A DNA stretch of 64,000 bases from Ravibacter sp964559125 (lineage in GTDB: Bacteria > Bacteroidota > Bacteroidia > Cytophagales > Spirosomataceae): NCBI GenBank assembly GCA_964559125.1, contig CAZLGW010000002.1, forward strand, positions 62,001 to 126,000, given 5' to 3'. A program made the position numbers and the translations under genes. Below, piece by piece: positions 24,652 through 32,808 of this stretch. A model generated the notes under the pieces. That model did no database searches. It had not been told where the DNA came from and saw only the letters and a program-made list of their open reading frames with translations. Numbering within the stretch: position 1 is the stretch's first letter; each line of letters begins with the position of its first letter.

Positions 24652-25761
24652 CTATTCGCTGGCCAGCGATCTTTCATTAGCCAGTTGGTTATTTTCGATA
24701 CTTAGCTGACGAACCGTATTTTCGTCGGTGATATAAGGCCGCGAATCGTCGATCTTCTTGTACTGACCCTTGGCTAGTTTCAGGGCGAAATCCGGTTTTG
24801 GGATCAGGTTGCTGCCATATTTGTTGGCAGAGATAACCGAGCTCCTCTCGATTTTGGTAGGACCCTCAATAACCCAGTCCAGGGTTTGTTTCTTCTCAAA
24901 ACGGCAGGTATTGCAGATGAATTCCTTCACTTCACCCCACATATTTTTCCGGCCGGTGACGCGGATCACTTCGTCGCCACGATACCAGAGCGTCACATTG
25001 CCACTGCATTTCTCACAATTGCGGTGGGCGTCTACCGGTTTGGAAAACCACACGCGGTTTTTGAAGCGGTAGGTTTTATCGGTAAGAGCGCCTACAGGGC
25101 AGACGTCGATCACGTTCCCGGAGAAATCGTTATCGATCGCCTTTTCTATATAGGTACTGATCTCGGCATGGTCACCGCGGTTCAGCACGCCGTGTACCCG
25201 TTTGTTGGTAATCTGGTCGGCCGTAAATACGCAACGGTAGCACAGGATACAGCGGGTCATGTGCAGCTGTATGTACGGACCTAAATCATGCTTTTCGAAA
25301 GTCCGGCGTTCTTCCAGCGTACGCGTATCGACCACTCCGTGTTCATAGGAGAAATCCTGCAGGTAGCATTCCCCGGCCTGGTCACAGACAGGACAGTCGA
25401 GGGGGTGGTTGAGCAACAGGAATTCCACTATCCCTTTCCTTGTTTCGAGTACGGCAGGATTGGTCGTATTTTCGACTATCATACCATCCTGAACCTGGGT
25501 AATGCAGGAGGGAACCAGTTTCGGCATAGGGCGGGGGTCTTTTTCAGAACCCGCTGCCACCTTCACCAGGCAGGCCCGGCATTTGCCGCCGCTGGCCTTC
25601 AATGGCTCATAATAGCACATTGCCGGTGGTACCTTATCCTTCTGTTCAGGATCCGCTTCAGCAATTTTCCTGGCGGCATTCATGATGGTCGTCCCCGGGG
25701 GAACGCTGATCTCAATACCATCTATGGTGACCTTCAACAATGGCGTTTCAATTGCTTCCAT
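24652..25761 (-). CDS. nuoG: NADH-quinone oxidoreductase subunit G, short form
   Basis: A 369-residue NuoG. It has the 2Fe-2S motif CYYEPLKASGGKCRAC near residues 50-65 with a later CPVCDQAGEC (about 123), an HHxxC-type region replaced by HMTRCILCYRC, and CPVGALTDK near 220. After a zinc-like CEKCSGN..., the molybdopterin-oxidoreductase-like half of classical NuoG (about 900 residues) is absent; the protein ends in a charged tail. Short NuoG is known in Bacteroidota, so this is likely lineage-typical rather than a truncation. The N-terminal M-E-A-I-E-T start follows a plausible gap of 40 bases from nuoF. Confidence 0.93.
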   Translation of the reverse strand: MEAIETPLLKVTIDGIEISVPPGTTIMNAARKIAEADPEQKDKVPPAMCYYEPLKASGGKCRACLVKVAAGSEKDPRPMPKLVPSCITQVQDGMIVENTTNPAVLETRKGIVEFLLLNHPLDCPVCDQAGECYLQDFSYEHGVVDTRTLEERRTFEKHDLGPYIQLHMTRCILCYRCVFTADQITNKRVHGVLNRGDHAEISTYIEKAIDNDFSGNVIDVCPVGALTDKTYRFKNRVWFSKPVDAHRNCEKCSGNVTLWYRGDEVIRVTGRKNMWGEVKEFICNTCRFEKKQTLDWVIEGPTKIERSSVISANKYGSNLIPKPDFALKLAKGQYKKIDDSRPYITDENTVRQLSIENNQLANERSLASE

Positions 25762-25801
25762 TTGTTTTTATTTTCTTTCAGGGGCTTTTAAAGGCCTCCG
25801 T

Positions 25802-27136
25802 TTAATTCAAAACTGCTTCGGTGGGATAAACCGCACCGGGCCTGGTGGCTTCTTCCGGATGGCTGATATGCCATTCAAATTCATGCCTGAAATGCCTTAT
25901 GGCGGCGGCTACCGGCCAGGCAGCTGCATCGCCCAGAGGACAGATCGTGTTTCCTTCAATTTTCCGGGCCACGTCAACAAGCAAATCTATGTCCGCCTGA
26001 GTCCCTTTGCCGTTCTCGATGCGGTAGAGTATTTTCTCCATCCACCCGGTTCCTTCCCGGCAGGGGCTGCATTGCCCGCAGGATTCATGGCGGTAAAAAT
26101 GAGCAAAATTCAGCGTGTTTTTAACAATACATGCCGTTTCATCAAATACGATAAACCCTCCCGAACCGAGCATTGTCCCGGTAGCAAAGCCGCCGTCGGA
26201 CAGGGATTCATAGGTCATAAGGCGAGGTTCGTTGTTGGCCGTCCTGGTAATAAGATTTGCCGGCAGGATCGGTACCGACGATCCGCCTGCAACCAGGGCC
26301 TTCAGGTAGTGGCCGTCTCTGATACCCCCGCAATATTCGTCTGAATAAATGAACTCTTCGACCGGTACTCCGAGCAGAATCTCGTATACGCCCGGCTTCC
26401 TGATATGCCCTGAAGCAGAGATCAGCTTGGTTCCGGTGCTGCGCCCGATGCCCAGGGCAGCATAGGCTTCACCACCGTTATTGATGATCCACGGTGTATT
26501 GGCGATAGATTCTACGTTATTGACCACGGTAGGGCATTGGTACAGCCCCTTTACAGCAGGGAAGGGAGGCTTGTTGCGGGGATTACCGCGTTTCCCTTCC
26601 AGGGATTCCAATAGCGCAGTTTCCTCACCGCAGATGTAGGCGCCGCCCCCCGGCTGAACTACCAGCTCGAGGTCATAACCCGATCCCAGGATATTCTTCC
26701 CGAGAAAACCTTTGGCTTTCGCTTCGGCAATCGCTTTTTCGAGTATCGCGATTACGTACAGCAATTCGCCCCGCACATATATAAAGGATTTATTGGCGCC
26801 GAGCGCATAGCTGGAAACGATCATTCCCTCGATGAGAAGGTGAGGGATGGATTTCATAAGGTAGTGATCCTTAAAGGTGCCCGGCTCCGATTCGTCGGCA
26901 TTACATACCAGGTAGCGGGGAACACCCTCGGGCTTGGCGAGGAAGCTCCATTTCATACCCATCGGGAAACCGGCCCCTCCGCGGCCGCGTACACCCGATT
27001 TTTTGACCTCCTCCACGATTTCGTCGGGGGCCATGGTTTTGATGGCCTTTTCCACGGCAGTATATCCGCCATGCTTCCGATAAACATCGAAAGTCTCGAT
27101 CCCCGGCTCGTTGATATGTTGGGTTAATATTTTCAT
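25802..27136 (-). CDS. nuoF: NADH-quinone oxidoreductase subunit F
   Basis: A 444-residue subunit that binds NADH and FMN and starts electron transfer. GRGGAGFPMGMKW (about 51-63) is the NADH/FMN glycine-rich motif, AYICGEETALLESLEGKRG is near 165, and SCGQCSPCREGTGW near 350 with a fourth Cys in NTICPLGDAA holds 4Fe-4S cluster N3. Two bases separate it from nuoE, so the two are translationally coupled, as expected for subunits that assemble together. Confidence 0.98.
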   Translation of the reverse strand: MKILTQHINEPGIETFDVYRKHGGYTAVEKAIKTMAPDEIVEEVKKSGVRGRGGAGFPMGMKWSFLAKPEGVPRYLVCNADESEPGTFKDHYLMKSIPHLLIEGMIVSSYALGANKSFIYVRGELLYVIAILEKAIAEAKAKGFLGKNILGSGYDLELVVQPGGGAYICGEETALLESLEGKRGNPRNKPPFPAVKGLYQCPTVVNNVESIANTPWIINNGGEAYAALGIGRSTGTKLISASGHIRKPGVYEILLGVPVEEFIYSDEYCGGIRDGHYLKALVAGGSSVPILPANLITRTANNEPRLMTYESLSDGGFATGTMLGSGGFIVFDETACIVKNTLNFAHFYRHESCGQCSPCREGTGWMEKILYRIENGKGTQADIDLLVDVARKIEGNTICPLGDAAAWPVAAAIRHFRHEFEWHISHPEEATRPGAVYPTEAVLN

Positions 27137-27138
27137 CG

Positions 27139-27636
27139 CTATTTTGACAGCTCGTCTATGATTTCATCTACCTTATCGCAGGTAAGATTCATGTAGTACT
27201 TTTCCCTTATCTGGAACACCGGCCCCCAGCCGCAGGCAGCCAGGCACTCTACTTCCTTGAGAGTGAACATGCCATCGGGTGTGGTCTGCCCGGTTTCGAT
27301 ACCGAGGCGCTGCTTTAAATGGTCGTATACTTTTTCCCCGCCCATCAGGCAGCACGGACCGGTACGGCAGTATTCGATGACATGCTTCCCGACAGGTTCG
27401 AGATGGAACATCGTATAGAAAGTAGCCACCTCATATACTTCGATGGGTTCTATGGAAAGTATCTCAGCCACGTAATCCATGGCCTCGGGACTAACCCAAC
27501 CCCATTGCTTCTGCACAAGATGCAGAAGCGGGAGCAATGCCGACTTCTGCTTTCCGTCAGGATACCTGGCGATGATCTCCTGTGCCTTCTCCAGGTTTTC
27601 GGGAGTAAACTTGATATCTGTTGTTTGGGTTGACAT
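27139..27636 (-). CDS. nuoE: NADH-quinone oxidoreductase subunit E
   Basis: A 165-residue thioredoxin-fold subunit carrying 2Fe-2S cluster N1a. The ligands are C90-x4-C95 (CRTGPC) and C131-x3-C135 (CLAAC), with the helical ATFYTMFHLEPVGKH segment before them. It pairs with NuoF in the NADH dehydrogenase module. It follows nuoD after 31 bases. Confidence 0.97.
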   Translation of the reverse strand: MSTQTTDIKFTPENLEKAQEIIARYPDGKQKSALLPLLHLVQKQWGWVSPEAMDYVAEILSIEPIEVYEVATFYTMFHLEPVGKHVIEYCRTGPCCLMGGEKVYDHLKQRLGIETGQTTPDGMFTLKEVECLAACGWGPVFQIREKYYMNLTCDKVDEIIDELSK

Positions 27637-27667
27637 ACTTTTTCTACTGTCAATCTTTAATATTTCT

Positions 27668-28897
27668 TCAGGCGTCCAGCTCTCCGGCGATCACGTTCAG
27701 GCTACTCATGATCATAATTGCATCGGAGATGGTCACGCCTTTGCACATTTCAGGAAATGCCTGATAATAGATAAAGCTCGGACGGCGGAAATGAAGCCTG
27801 TAAGGCGCCCTGCCCCCGTCGCTTACCAGGTAAAAACCGAGTTCCCCGTTTCCTCCTTCCACAGCATGGTACACTTCACCGACCGGGGCGTCTATTTCCC
27901 CCATTACGATCTTGAAATGGTAGATAAGGGCTTCCATTTTGGTGTAAACATCCTTTTTGGGAGGCAGATAGTATTCCGGCGCATCGGCGAAATAGGAGCC
28001 TTCAGGCAGGTTGTTCAAAGCCTGTTCGATGATCCGGAGACTTTGCCACATCTCTTCCCCACGCACCATGAAGCGATCGTAGGTATCACCGCTTTGGCCT
28101 ACCGGGATATCGAATTCAAAATCTTCGTACGAAGAATAAGGGTTCATCACCCTTACGTCGTAATCGACACCTGCCGCTCTCAGGTTGGGGCCGGTAAAAC
28201 CATAGGACAGTGCCCGCTCCGCGCTGATAGGGCCCACATTGATGGTCCTGTCCATGAAAATGCGGTTGCGGTTGAAAAGATTTTCGAACTCCCTTAGCAC
28301 CGGAGGCAGTGTTTGAAGAAGCGCTTTGATTTTGGTGATAGCCGTCGAAGTCAGGTCTCTCTCCATTCCGCCGATACGGCCCATATTGGTGGTCAGCCTG
28401 GCGCCGCACACCTCTTCATATACTTCGTAGATCTCCTCTCTTTTTTCCATCAGGTAGAGGAAGCCTGAGAAAGCCCCGCTGTCGACGCCCAGTATACCGT
28501 TGCAAATCAGGTGGTCGGAAATACGCGCGAGCTCCATCATAATGACCCTGATATACTGCGCCCTTTTGGGAACCTCAATTCCCAGGAGCTTTTCCACGGT
28601 CATGTGCCAGCCGAAATTATTGATGGGAGATGAACAGTAGTTCATCCGGTCGGTAAGCGTGGTGATCTGGTAGAAGGGGCGCCTTTCCGCTATTTTTTCA
28701 AAAGCCCGGTGGATATAGCCGATGGTCTGCTCCCCGGAAACGATTTTTTCACCGTCCATCTGGAGGATATTCTGGAATATCCCGTGGGTGGCGGGGTGAG
28801 TCGGTCCGAGGTTGAGGGTTGTGAGCTCCTCGACCAGTTCCGGCTGGTTAATTCTGGCTACCTGGCCTTTATCTGAAATAAGATCTATTTCGCTCAT
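27668..28897 (-). CDS. nuoD: NADH-quinone oxidoreductase subunit D
   Basis: A 409-residue 49-kDa-type subunit that forms the quinone-binding site with NuoB. The N-terminal NLGPTHPATHGIFQNILQMDGE is the conserved quinone-loop region, with YIHRAFEKIAE, TDRMNYCSSPINNFGWH and GFTGPNLRAAG following. The first 25 residues are a lineage-variable extension. NuoC is encoded separately upstream, so there is no NuoCD fusion. Confidence 0.98.
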   Translation of the reverse strand: MSEIDLISDKGQVARINQPELVEELTTLNLGPTHPATHGIFQNILQMDGEKIVSGEQTIGYIHRAFEKIAERRPFYQITTLTDRMNYCSSPINNFGWHMTVEKLLGIEVPKRAQYIRVIMMELARISDHLICNGILGVDSGAFSGFLYLMEKREEIYEVYEEVCGARLTTNMGRIGGMERDLTSTAITKIKALLQTLPPVLREFENLFNRNRIFMDRTINVGPISAERALSYGFTGPNLRAAGVDYDVRVMNPYSSYEDFEFDIPVGQSGDTYDRFMVRGEEMWQSLRIIEQALNNLPEGSYFADAPEYYLPPKKDVYTKMEALIYHFKIVMGEIDAPVGEVYHAVEGGNGELGFYLVSDGGRAPYRLHFRRPSFIYYQAFPEMCKGVTISDAIMIMSSLNVIAGELDA

Positions 28898-28909
28898 TTT
28901 TCGAATTCT

Positions 28910-29410
28910 TTATCTGCCAAACAGGGCATCGATTTTGTCTTGACGGGTAGCATCCTCGAGCGGGTATTCCTTCCGCATCGGGTGATAGTCCATTTCCTCG
29001 ATATTCAGGATACGGGTCAGGTTGGGGTGGCCGTCAAATAAAATGCCGAAGAAATCAAATGTCTCCCGCTCCATCCAGTTAGCACTTGCATAGAGATCGG
29101 TGGCGGTAGGGATGTGCAGGTCGTCTTTTGAGAGAAAGACTTTTATCCTGACCCTGAAATTGTTTACCAGGCTATGGATATGGTACACTACTGCAAATTC
29201 CTTTCCTGCGATGTCGGGATAATGTATACCCGTTATGTCGGTCAGAAAGCTTATCTGGTAGACAGGGTGATCTTTCAGGTAAGACAGAAGGGGGATTATA
29301 TTCTCCCTTGTAATGGTCAGCGTAAGGAGGCCGTAAGGCTGCTCGAAGTCGGACACGCTACCATCGAATTTTTCGGCTATATGTTCAGCAACTTCCTGGT
29401 TAGTCAGCAT
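28910..29410 (-). CDS. nuoC: NADH-quinone oxidoreductase subunit C
   Basis: A 166-residue 30-kDa-type subunit. The family signature ERETFDFFGILFDGHPNLTRIL is at about 112-133, followed by the conserved MRKEYPLED. It has no cofactor and supports NuoD. It follows nuoB after 8 bases and precedes nuoD by 12. Confidence 0.96.
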   Translation of the reverse strand: MLTNQEVAEHIAEKFDGSVSDFEQPYGLLTLTITRENIIPLLSYLKDHPVYQISFLTDITGIHYPDIAGKEFAVVYHIHSLVNNFRVRIKVFLSKDDLHIPTATDLYASANWMERETFDFFGILFDGHPNLTRILNIEEMDYHPMRKEYPLEDATRQDKIDALFGR

Positions 29411-29418
29411 CTGAAAAA

Positions 29419-29961
29419 CTATTGAATGTTATAAGAAGCCATTAATTCCTGGTATTCCTCGGAATTCCGCCGGCGGAGCGATTCGTTTTGTGCCAGGTGC
29501 TGTACCTGCATAAGCCCTTCCAGTATCTGTTCGGGACGTGGAGGGCAGCCGGGCACATAAACATCGACCGGGATAATCCTGTCGATACCCTGCAATACGC
29601 TGTAGGTATCAAAGATACCACCGCTCGACGCACAGGCTCCTACTGCGACCACCCATCTCGGCTCGGCCATCTGGATGTAGACCTGTTTCAGTACCGGACC
29701 CATTTTCTTAGCGATCGTACCCATTACCAGCAGGAGATCTGCCTGCCTGGGAGAAAAGCTCGGACGTTCTGAGCCGAACCTGGAAATATCGTAGTGAGCC
29801 CCCATCGTGGCCATGAATTCTATCCCGCAGCAGGAAGTAGCGAAAGGAAGAGGCCAGAGCGAATAGCTGCGCGCCAGTCCGATCACCTGATCAAAAGAAG
29901 TGGCAAAGAACCCGGCTCCGCTATGCCCTGCCGGTGCTTCAGCCATTTTTACCGGTTTCAT
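29419..29961 (-). CDS. nuoB: NADH-quinone oxidoreductase subunit B
   Basis: A 180-residue subunit that holds 4Fe-4S cluster N2, the direct donor to quinone. Ligands are C44 and C45 (TSCCGIEF), C110 (VGACASSGG) and C139 (VPGCPPRPE). FSPRQADLLLVMGT lies between them. The first 20 residues are an extension rich in Ala and Gly; an ATG at M6 is possible. Confidence 0.98.
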   Translation of the reverse strand: MKPVKMAEAPAGHSGAGFFATSFDQVIGLARSYSLWPLPFATSCCGIEFMATMGAHYDISRFGSERPSFSPRQADLLLVMGTIAKKMGPVLKQVYIQMAEPRWVVAVGACASSGGIFDTYSVLQGIDRIIPVDVYVPGCPPRPEQILEGLMQVQHLAQNESLRRRNSEEYQELMASYNIQ

Positions 29962-30012
29962 GCGATATATAACTGGTTGTAAATCAACTTTAGAACAATT
30001 TATCGGGAAAGA

Positions 30013-30387
30013 TCATTCCTCCCATTTCAGTACACCTTTCTTGAATTCGTAATAGAGCCCGAAGAGCAGTATAGCAAGGAAAATAGCCATAGCCCCCAGC
30101 CCTGTAGTCCCGATTTCGCGGAAATTCACAGCCCAGGGGTACATAAAGATCACTTCAACATCAAAAAGCACGAACAGGATGGCAACCAGGAAGTATTTGA
30201 CAGAAATCGGGGTCCGTGCATCTCCAAGGCTTTCTACACCACATTCAAACGGATCGTCTTTACGCTGGCCTTTACGGCTGGGGCCGATAAGGTGAGTGAC
30301 GATCAGGGTGCCTCCGACAAAAGCAACAGCCAACAGGAACTGCACGATGATCGGCAGATAGTCCATTGGCAGATAAGTATTATTCAT
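30013..30387 (-). CDS. nuoA: NADH-quinone oxidoreductase subunit A
   Basis: A 124-residue membrane subunit with three helices. The conserved loop KDDPFECGVESLGDARTPISVKYFLVAILFVLFDVEVIFMYPW near 41-84 includes the Cys and acidic residues at the quinone channel. It is the first gene of the operon and sits 33 bases from a near-perfect promoter. It is separated from nuoB by 51 bases. Confidence 0.97.
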   Translation of the reverse strand: MNNTYLPMDYLPIIVQFLLAVAFVGGTLIVTHLIGPSRKGQRKDDPFECGVESLGDARTPISVKYFLVAILFVLFDVEVIFMYPWAVNFREIGTTGLGAMAIFLAILLFGLYYEFKKGVLKWEE

Positions 30388-30419
30388 AAATTAAGCAAGA
30401 CGTAAGATTACAATAAAGT

Positions 30420-30451
30420 CAAAATTACTGGCTGTATGAGAATCTACCAAA
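30420..30451 (-). promoter_or_regulatory. nuo operon promoter
   Basis: On the minus strand TTTG (plus 30448-30451) is followed by 20 bases and then TAATTTTG (plus 30420-30427). Both boxes match the Bacteroidota primary-sigma consensus TTTG / TAnnTTTG exactly. The predicted start leaves a leader of about 25 bases before nuoA. Confidence 0.7.
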
Positions 30452-30480
30452 CGGCATTCTTTATTTAGAACAAGCATAAA

Positions 30481-30509
30481 AAAGCCTCCCGCTTTACGCG
30501 AAAGGCTTT
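30481..30509 (-). terminator. Intrinsic terminator after the 725-residue esterase-like gene
   Basis: AAAGCCT...CGC pairs with GCG...AGGCTTT (12-bp stem with two internal mismatches, five-base loop). On the minus strand it is followed by a run of T. It lies 18 bases past the stop of the minus-strand gene and protects the divergent nuo promoter region from read-through. Confidence 0.75.
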
Positions 30510-30526
30510 TATATTTTACCTGGAAA

Positions 30527-32704
30527 TTACTGTAAAATAATTCGTTTGAGGAACTCCTTTTCACCCGTCTGGATCCGGAGCAGGTAAATCCCTCTCGAAA
30601 GAGGCAGCGGGATCGGTACCCTGGCGTCCAGCCTGGTGAAGAATTCGTTTGCTACATTCCTGCCCAGCAAATCGTAGACGATGACAGAAACGTTGTTAAT
30701 AGGCTCCCGGCTTTCGATAAAGACCTCTCTATTGGGGGCCGGAACAGGGAAGACCACAATGTCATCTTCCGGGTTAAACGTGTAGAGGTACGGTTCCGAC
30801 ATTCCGGATTCGCATGTGGTTGTGGTCGATCCTGTAGGGAAATGTGCGAAGGCCGTGACTGTGTACATCCCGTTTTCTCCGGTTGCGAGATCTGATACCT
30901 TATAAACATCCTGGGTTACCGAAGGAATCAATACGTCGTTTTTATACCATTGGTAGGTAATGGAGACCGAGTCGCCTTCGGTAGCAGCCAGGAGGCTGAA
31001 CGGGCCGCCCTGCCCCAGTACAGGTTTTGACACCTGCGGTAGTACGGTAAGTTTTCTGGCCACCGAAACATCTGAAACACAACCCAGTACATTCGTGGAT
31101 CTCACTGTGTAGGTTCCGGCGTCATGAGTAGCCCATTTTCTACCTTTTCCCACCTCTGCTCCATCGTTCATCCAGGTATATTCATGCTGACCGTTCACAG
31201 AAAACTCGAAATCGGAGTCGGCACAAGTCCAGGAGTCGCGGGCGGGAATTATAGCCGGTCTTTCGGGTTTGAGCGTTTCGATGCGTATAGGACTGGTCAC
31301 GACCGTCATGCCCGTATTGGTCTTAAGGGTTGCAAAATATGTTCCGGGGGAAGTAACGGTAATGGAGCGTGAAGTGGCTCCGGTCGACCATCTGTAGGAG
31401 CTGTAGCCCTGAGGAAGCTCGATTACCGCTGAAGTATTGTTAGTAGCGCATCTGGCAGTAATTGCCGGAATTGATGCAGGAGTAAGGGGCGTAATATTGG
31501 CAAAATAGTTGAAATCCATTACCGAATTCCAGGCATCTGCAAGGCTGGTAAGGGCCTCCCCGCTCCCAAAGTGAATTCCGTCAGGCCTCGGGTTGCCCAG
31601 GTCATCGGTATACGGACCGGGGTATACATTGTTGAAAGGCACCGACAGCACGTCATTCTGCGCGTTGATGATCTCCTGGTTTGTTATACTGCCGGAAGGT
31701 GTGTAGGTAGTGGAGGTGCGGGACGTACGTGCAATAGTCCAGATAATCCTTCCCTCGATATCTGCCGTGAGTTTATTGAGAAGATATTGAAGATTTGAGG
31801 CGTAGTCGGACCTTGACATCCCTACCGGAAAATTATCGGTTTCTCCCTGCATCCAAAGGATACTCCTGACTCCCAGCATATTGGCATAATACCTTACTGA
31901 TATAGCCAGGTTGGCATAAGGCATATTAGCCGGATATTGAAATCCGCCGTAGGCGTTGAAAGTAGGCTCCCCCCTTGAACTTTCAGACCAGTTCCTGATG
32001 GTTGTCCCCTCCCACGATGCATTGATAAAAAGCACCGGCACATTGATCTTTTGAACCAGGCGGTCGCCCAGCACTCCCCAGCACCAGGCTCCCTGGCCCA
32101 TAGGGGATAAATGAGCATCCGATGAATTGAGGTGGGCAAAAGTAGGAGGGTCAGGATCGGCAAGAGAGCTTGAAACATTCTGATTATTGGTAATATAATT
32201 GACCCTTTCGTCCTGCGCCGGAGGTCCGTTTGGAAGCCCCCGGATACCCTGGGCGTTGGATTGCCCTGCAATGATAAAGACCTCGCCCACACCCATGCGG
32301 TTAACGGCCGCCTGTTCTACCACCACACCCGACAGGCTTCCCCTGACGAGTATCGTGTACCATCCGCCCATCAGCCTGACCTGGCCTGAAAAAACTCCTC
32401 CCTGCGGATTGGAACTCAATGTGGTCCAGTCGACTTCTATTCCCTGGCCCGGGTATACAGGCACTGCCCTGACTTCTACGCGATCGATAGCGCTGGAATA
32501 CGTTCCGGCGACAGTAATGGTTCCGTATCCTGTTACATCTCTTTGATAAACAGCTCTTTCTGATGGGTAATCTATCCGTATGGCAGAACTCCCGACAAGT
32601 GGTACAAAGCTAACCATTGTCAGAAGTAAGATTGCCTTTAGGTCCAGAAATGTATGTTGGAAGAGGGGATATCGGGTAAACAGACCACTATAATACCGCA
32701 TCAT
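30527..32704 (-). CDS. Secreted SGNH/sialate O-acetylesterase-like protein with T9SS tail
   Basis: A 725-residue secreted protein. After a hydrophobic N-terminus (about 18-40), a beta-sandwich (about 45-140) precedes the esterase domain: GQSNAQG near 149 with the nucleophile Ser, ASWEGTTIRNW near 230, WMQGETDN near 290 and DGIHFGSG near 375 as the Asp/His pair. Family members remove acetyl groups from sialic acids or from plant and bacterial polysaccharides. Two or three Ig-like repeats (about 405-640) follow. The C-terminal 75 residues (VVFPVPAPNREVFIES to LLRIQTGEKEFLKRIILQ) are a type A T9SS sorting domain. It is paralogous to the next upstream gene. Confidence 0.82.
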   Translation of the reverse strand: MMRYYSGLFTRYPLFQHTFLDLKAILLLTMVSFVPLVGSSAIRIDYPSERAVYQRDVTGYGTITVAGTYSSAIDRVEVRAVPVYPGQGIEVDWTTLSSNPQGGVFSGQVRLMGGWYTILVRGSLSGVVVEQAAVNRMGVGEVFIIAGQSNAQGIRGLPNGPPAQDERVNYITNNQNVSSSLADPDPPTFAHLNSSDAHLSPMGQGAWCWGVLGDRLVQKINVPVLFINASWEGTTIRNWSESSRGEPTFNAYGGFQYPANMPYANLAISVRYYANMLGVRSILWMQGETDNFPVGMSRSDYASNLQYLLNKLTADIEGRIIWTIARTSRTSTTYTPSGSITNQEIINAQNDVLSVPFNNVYPGPYTDDLGNPRPDGIHFGSGEALTSLADAWNSVMDFNYFANITPLTPASIPAITARCATNNTSAVIELPQGYSSYRWSTGATSRSITVTSPGTYFATLKTNTGMTVVTSPIRIETLKPERPAIIPARDSWTCADSDFEFSVNGQHEYTWMNDGAEVGKGRKWATHDAGTYTVRSTNVLGCVSDVSVARKLTVLPQVSKPVLGQGGPFSLLAATEGDSVSITYQWYKNDVLIPSVTQDVYKVSDLATGENGMYTVTAFAHFPTGSTTTTCESGMSEPYLYTFNPEDDIVVFPVPAPNREVFIESREPINNVSVIVYDLLGRNVANEFFTRLDARVPIPLPLSRGIYLLRIQTGEKEFLKRIILQ

Positions 32705-32752
32705 TGGTGATAAATCCGAAGAGTTTTAATAAGTCTTTGTAAAAGAATGGGG

Positions 32753-32760
32753 CAAATTTA
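32753..32760 (-). promoter_or_regulatory. Putative promoter of the 725-residue esterase-like gene
   Basis: TAAATTTG on the minus strand matches TAnnTTTG exactly, 49 bases before the start. Several TATTTGTAT copies lie just upstream, but none is at the ideal -33 distance. The box suggests that this gene can be transcribed apart from its upstream paralogue. Confidence 0.4.
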
Positions 32761-32808
32761 TACAAATATTCCACTTTGTGGGGGGAGTTATACAAATAAA
32801 ACATGCGC

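Noticed and set aside
22913..30387. A frameshift or break in the nuo genes explaining the short nuoG
   Set aside because: nuoG has a clean start, ordered motifs and a stop 17 bases before nuoH, with no leftover coding sequence in other frames.
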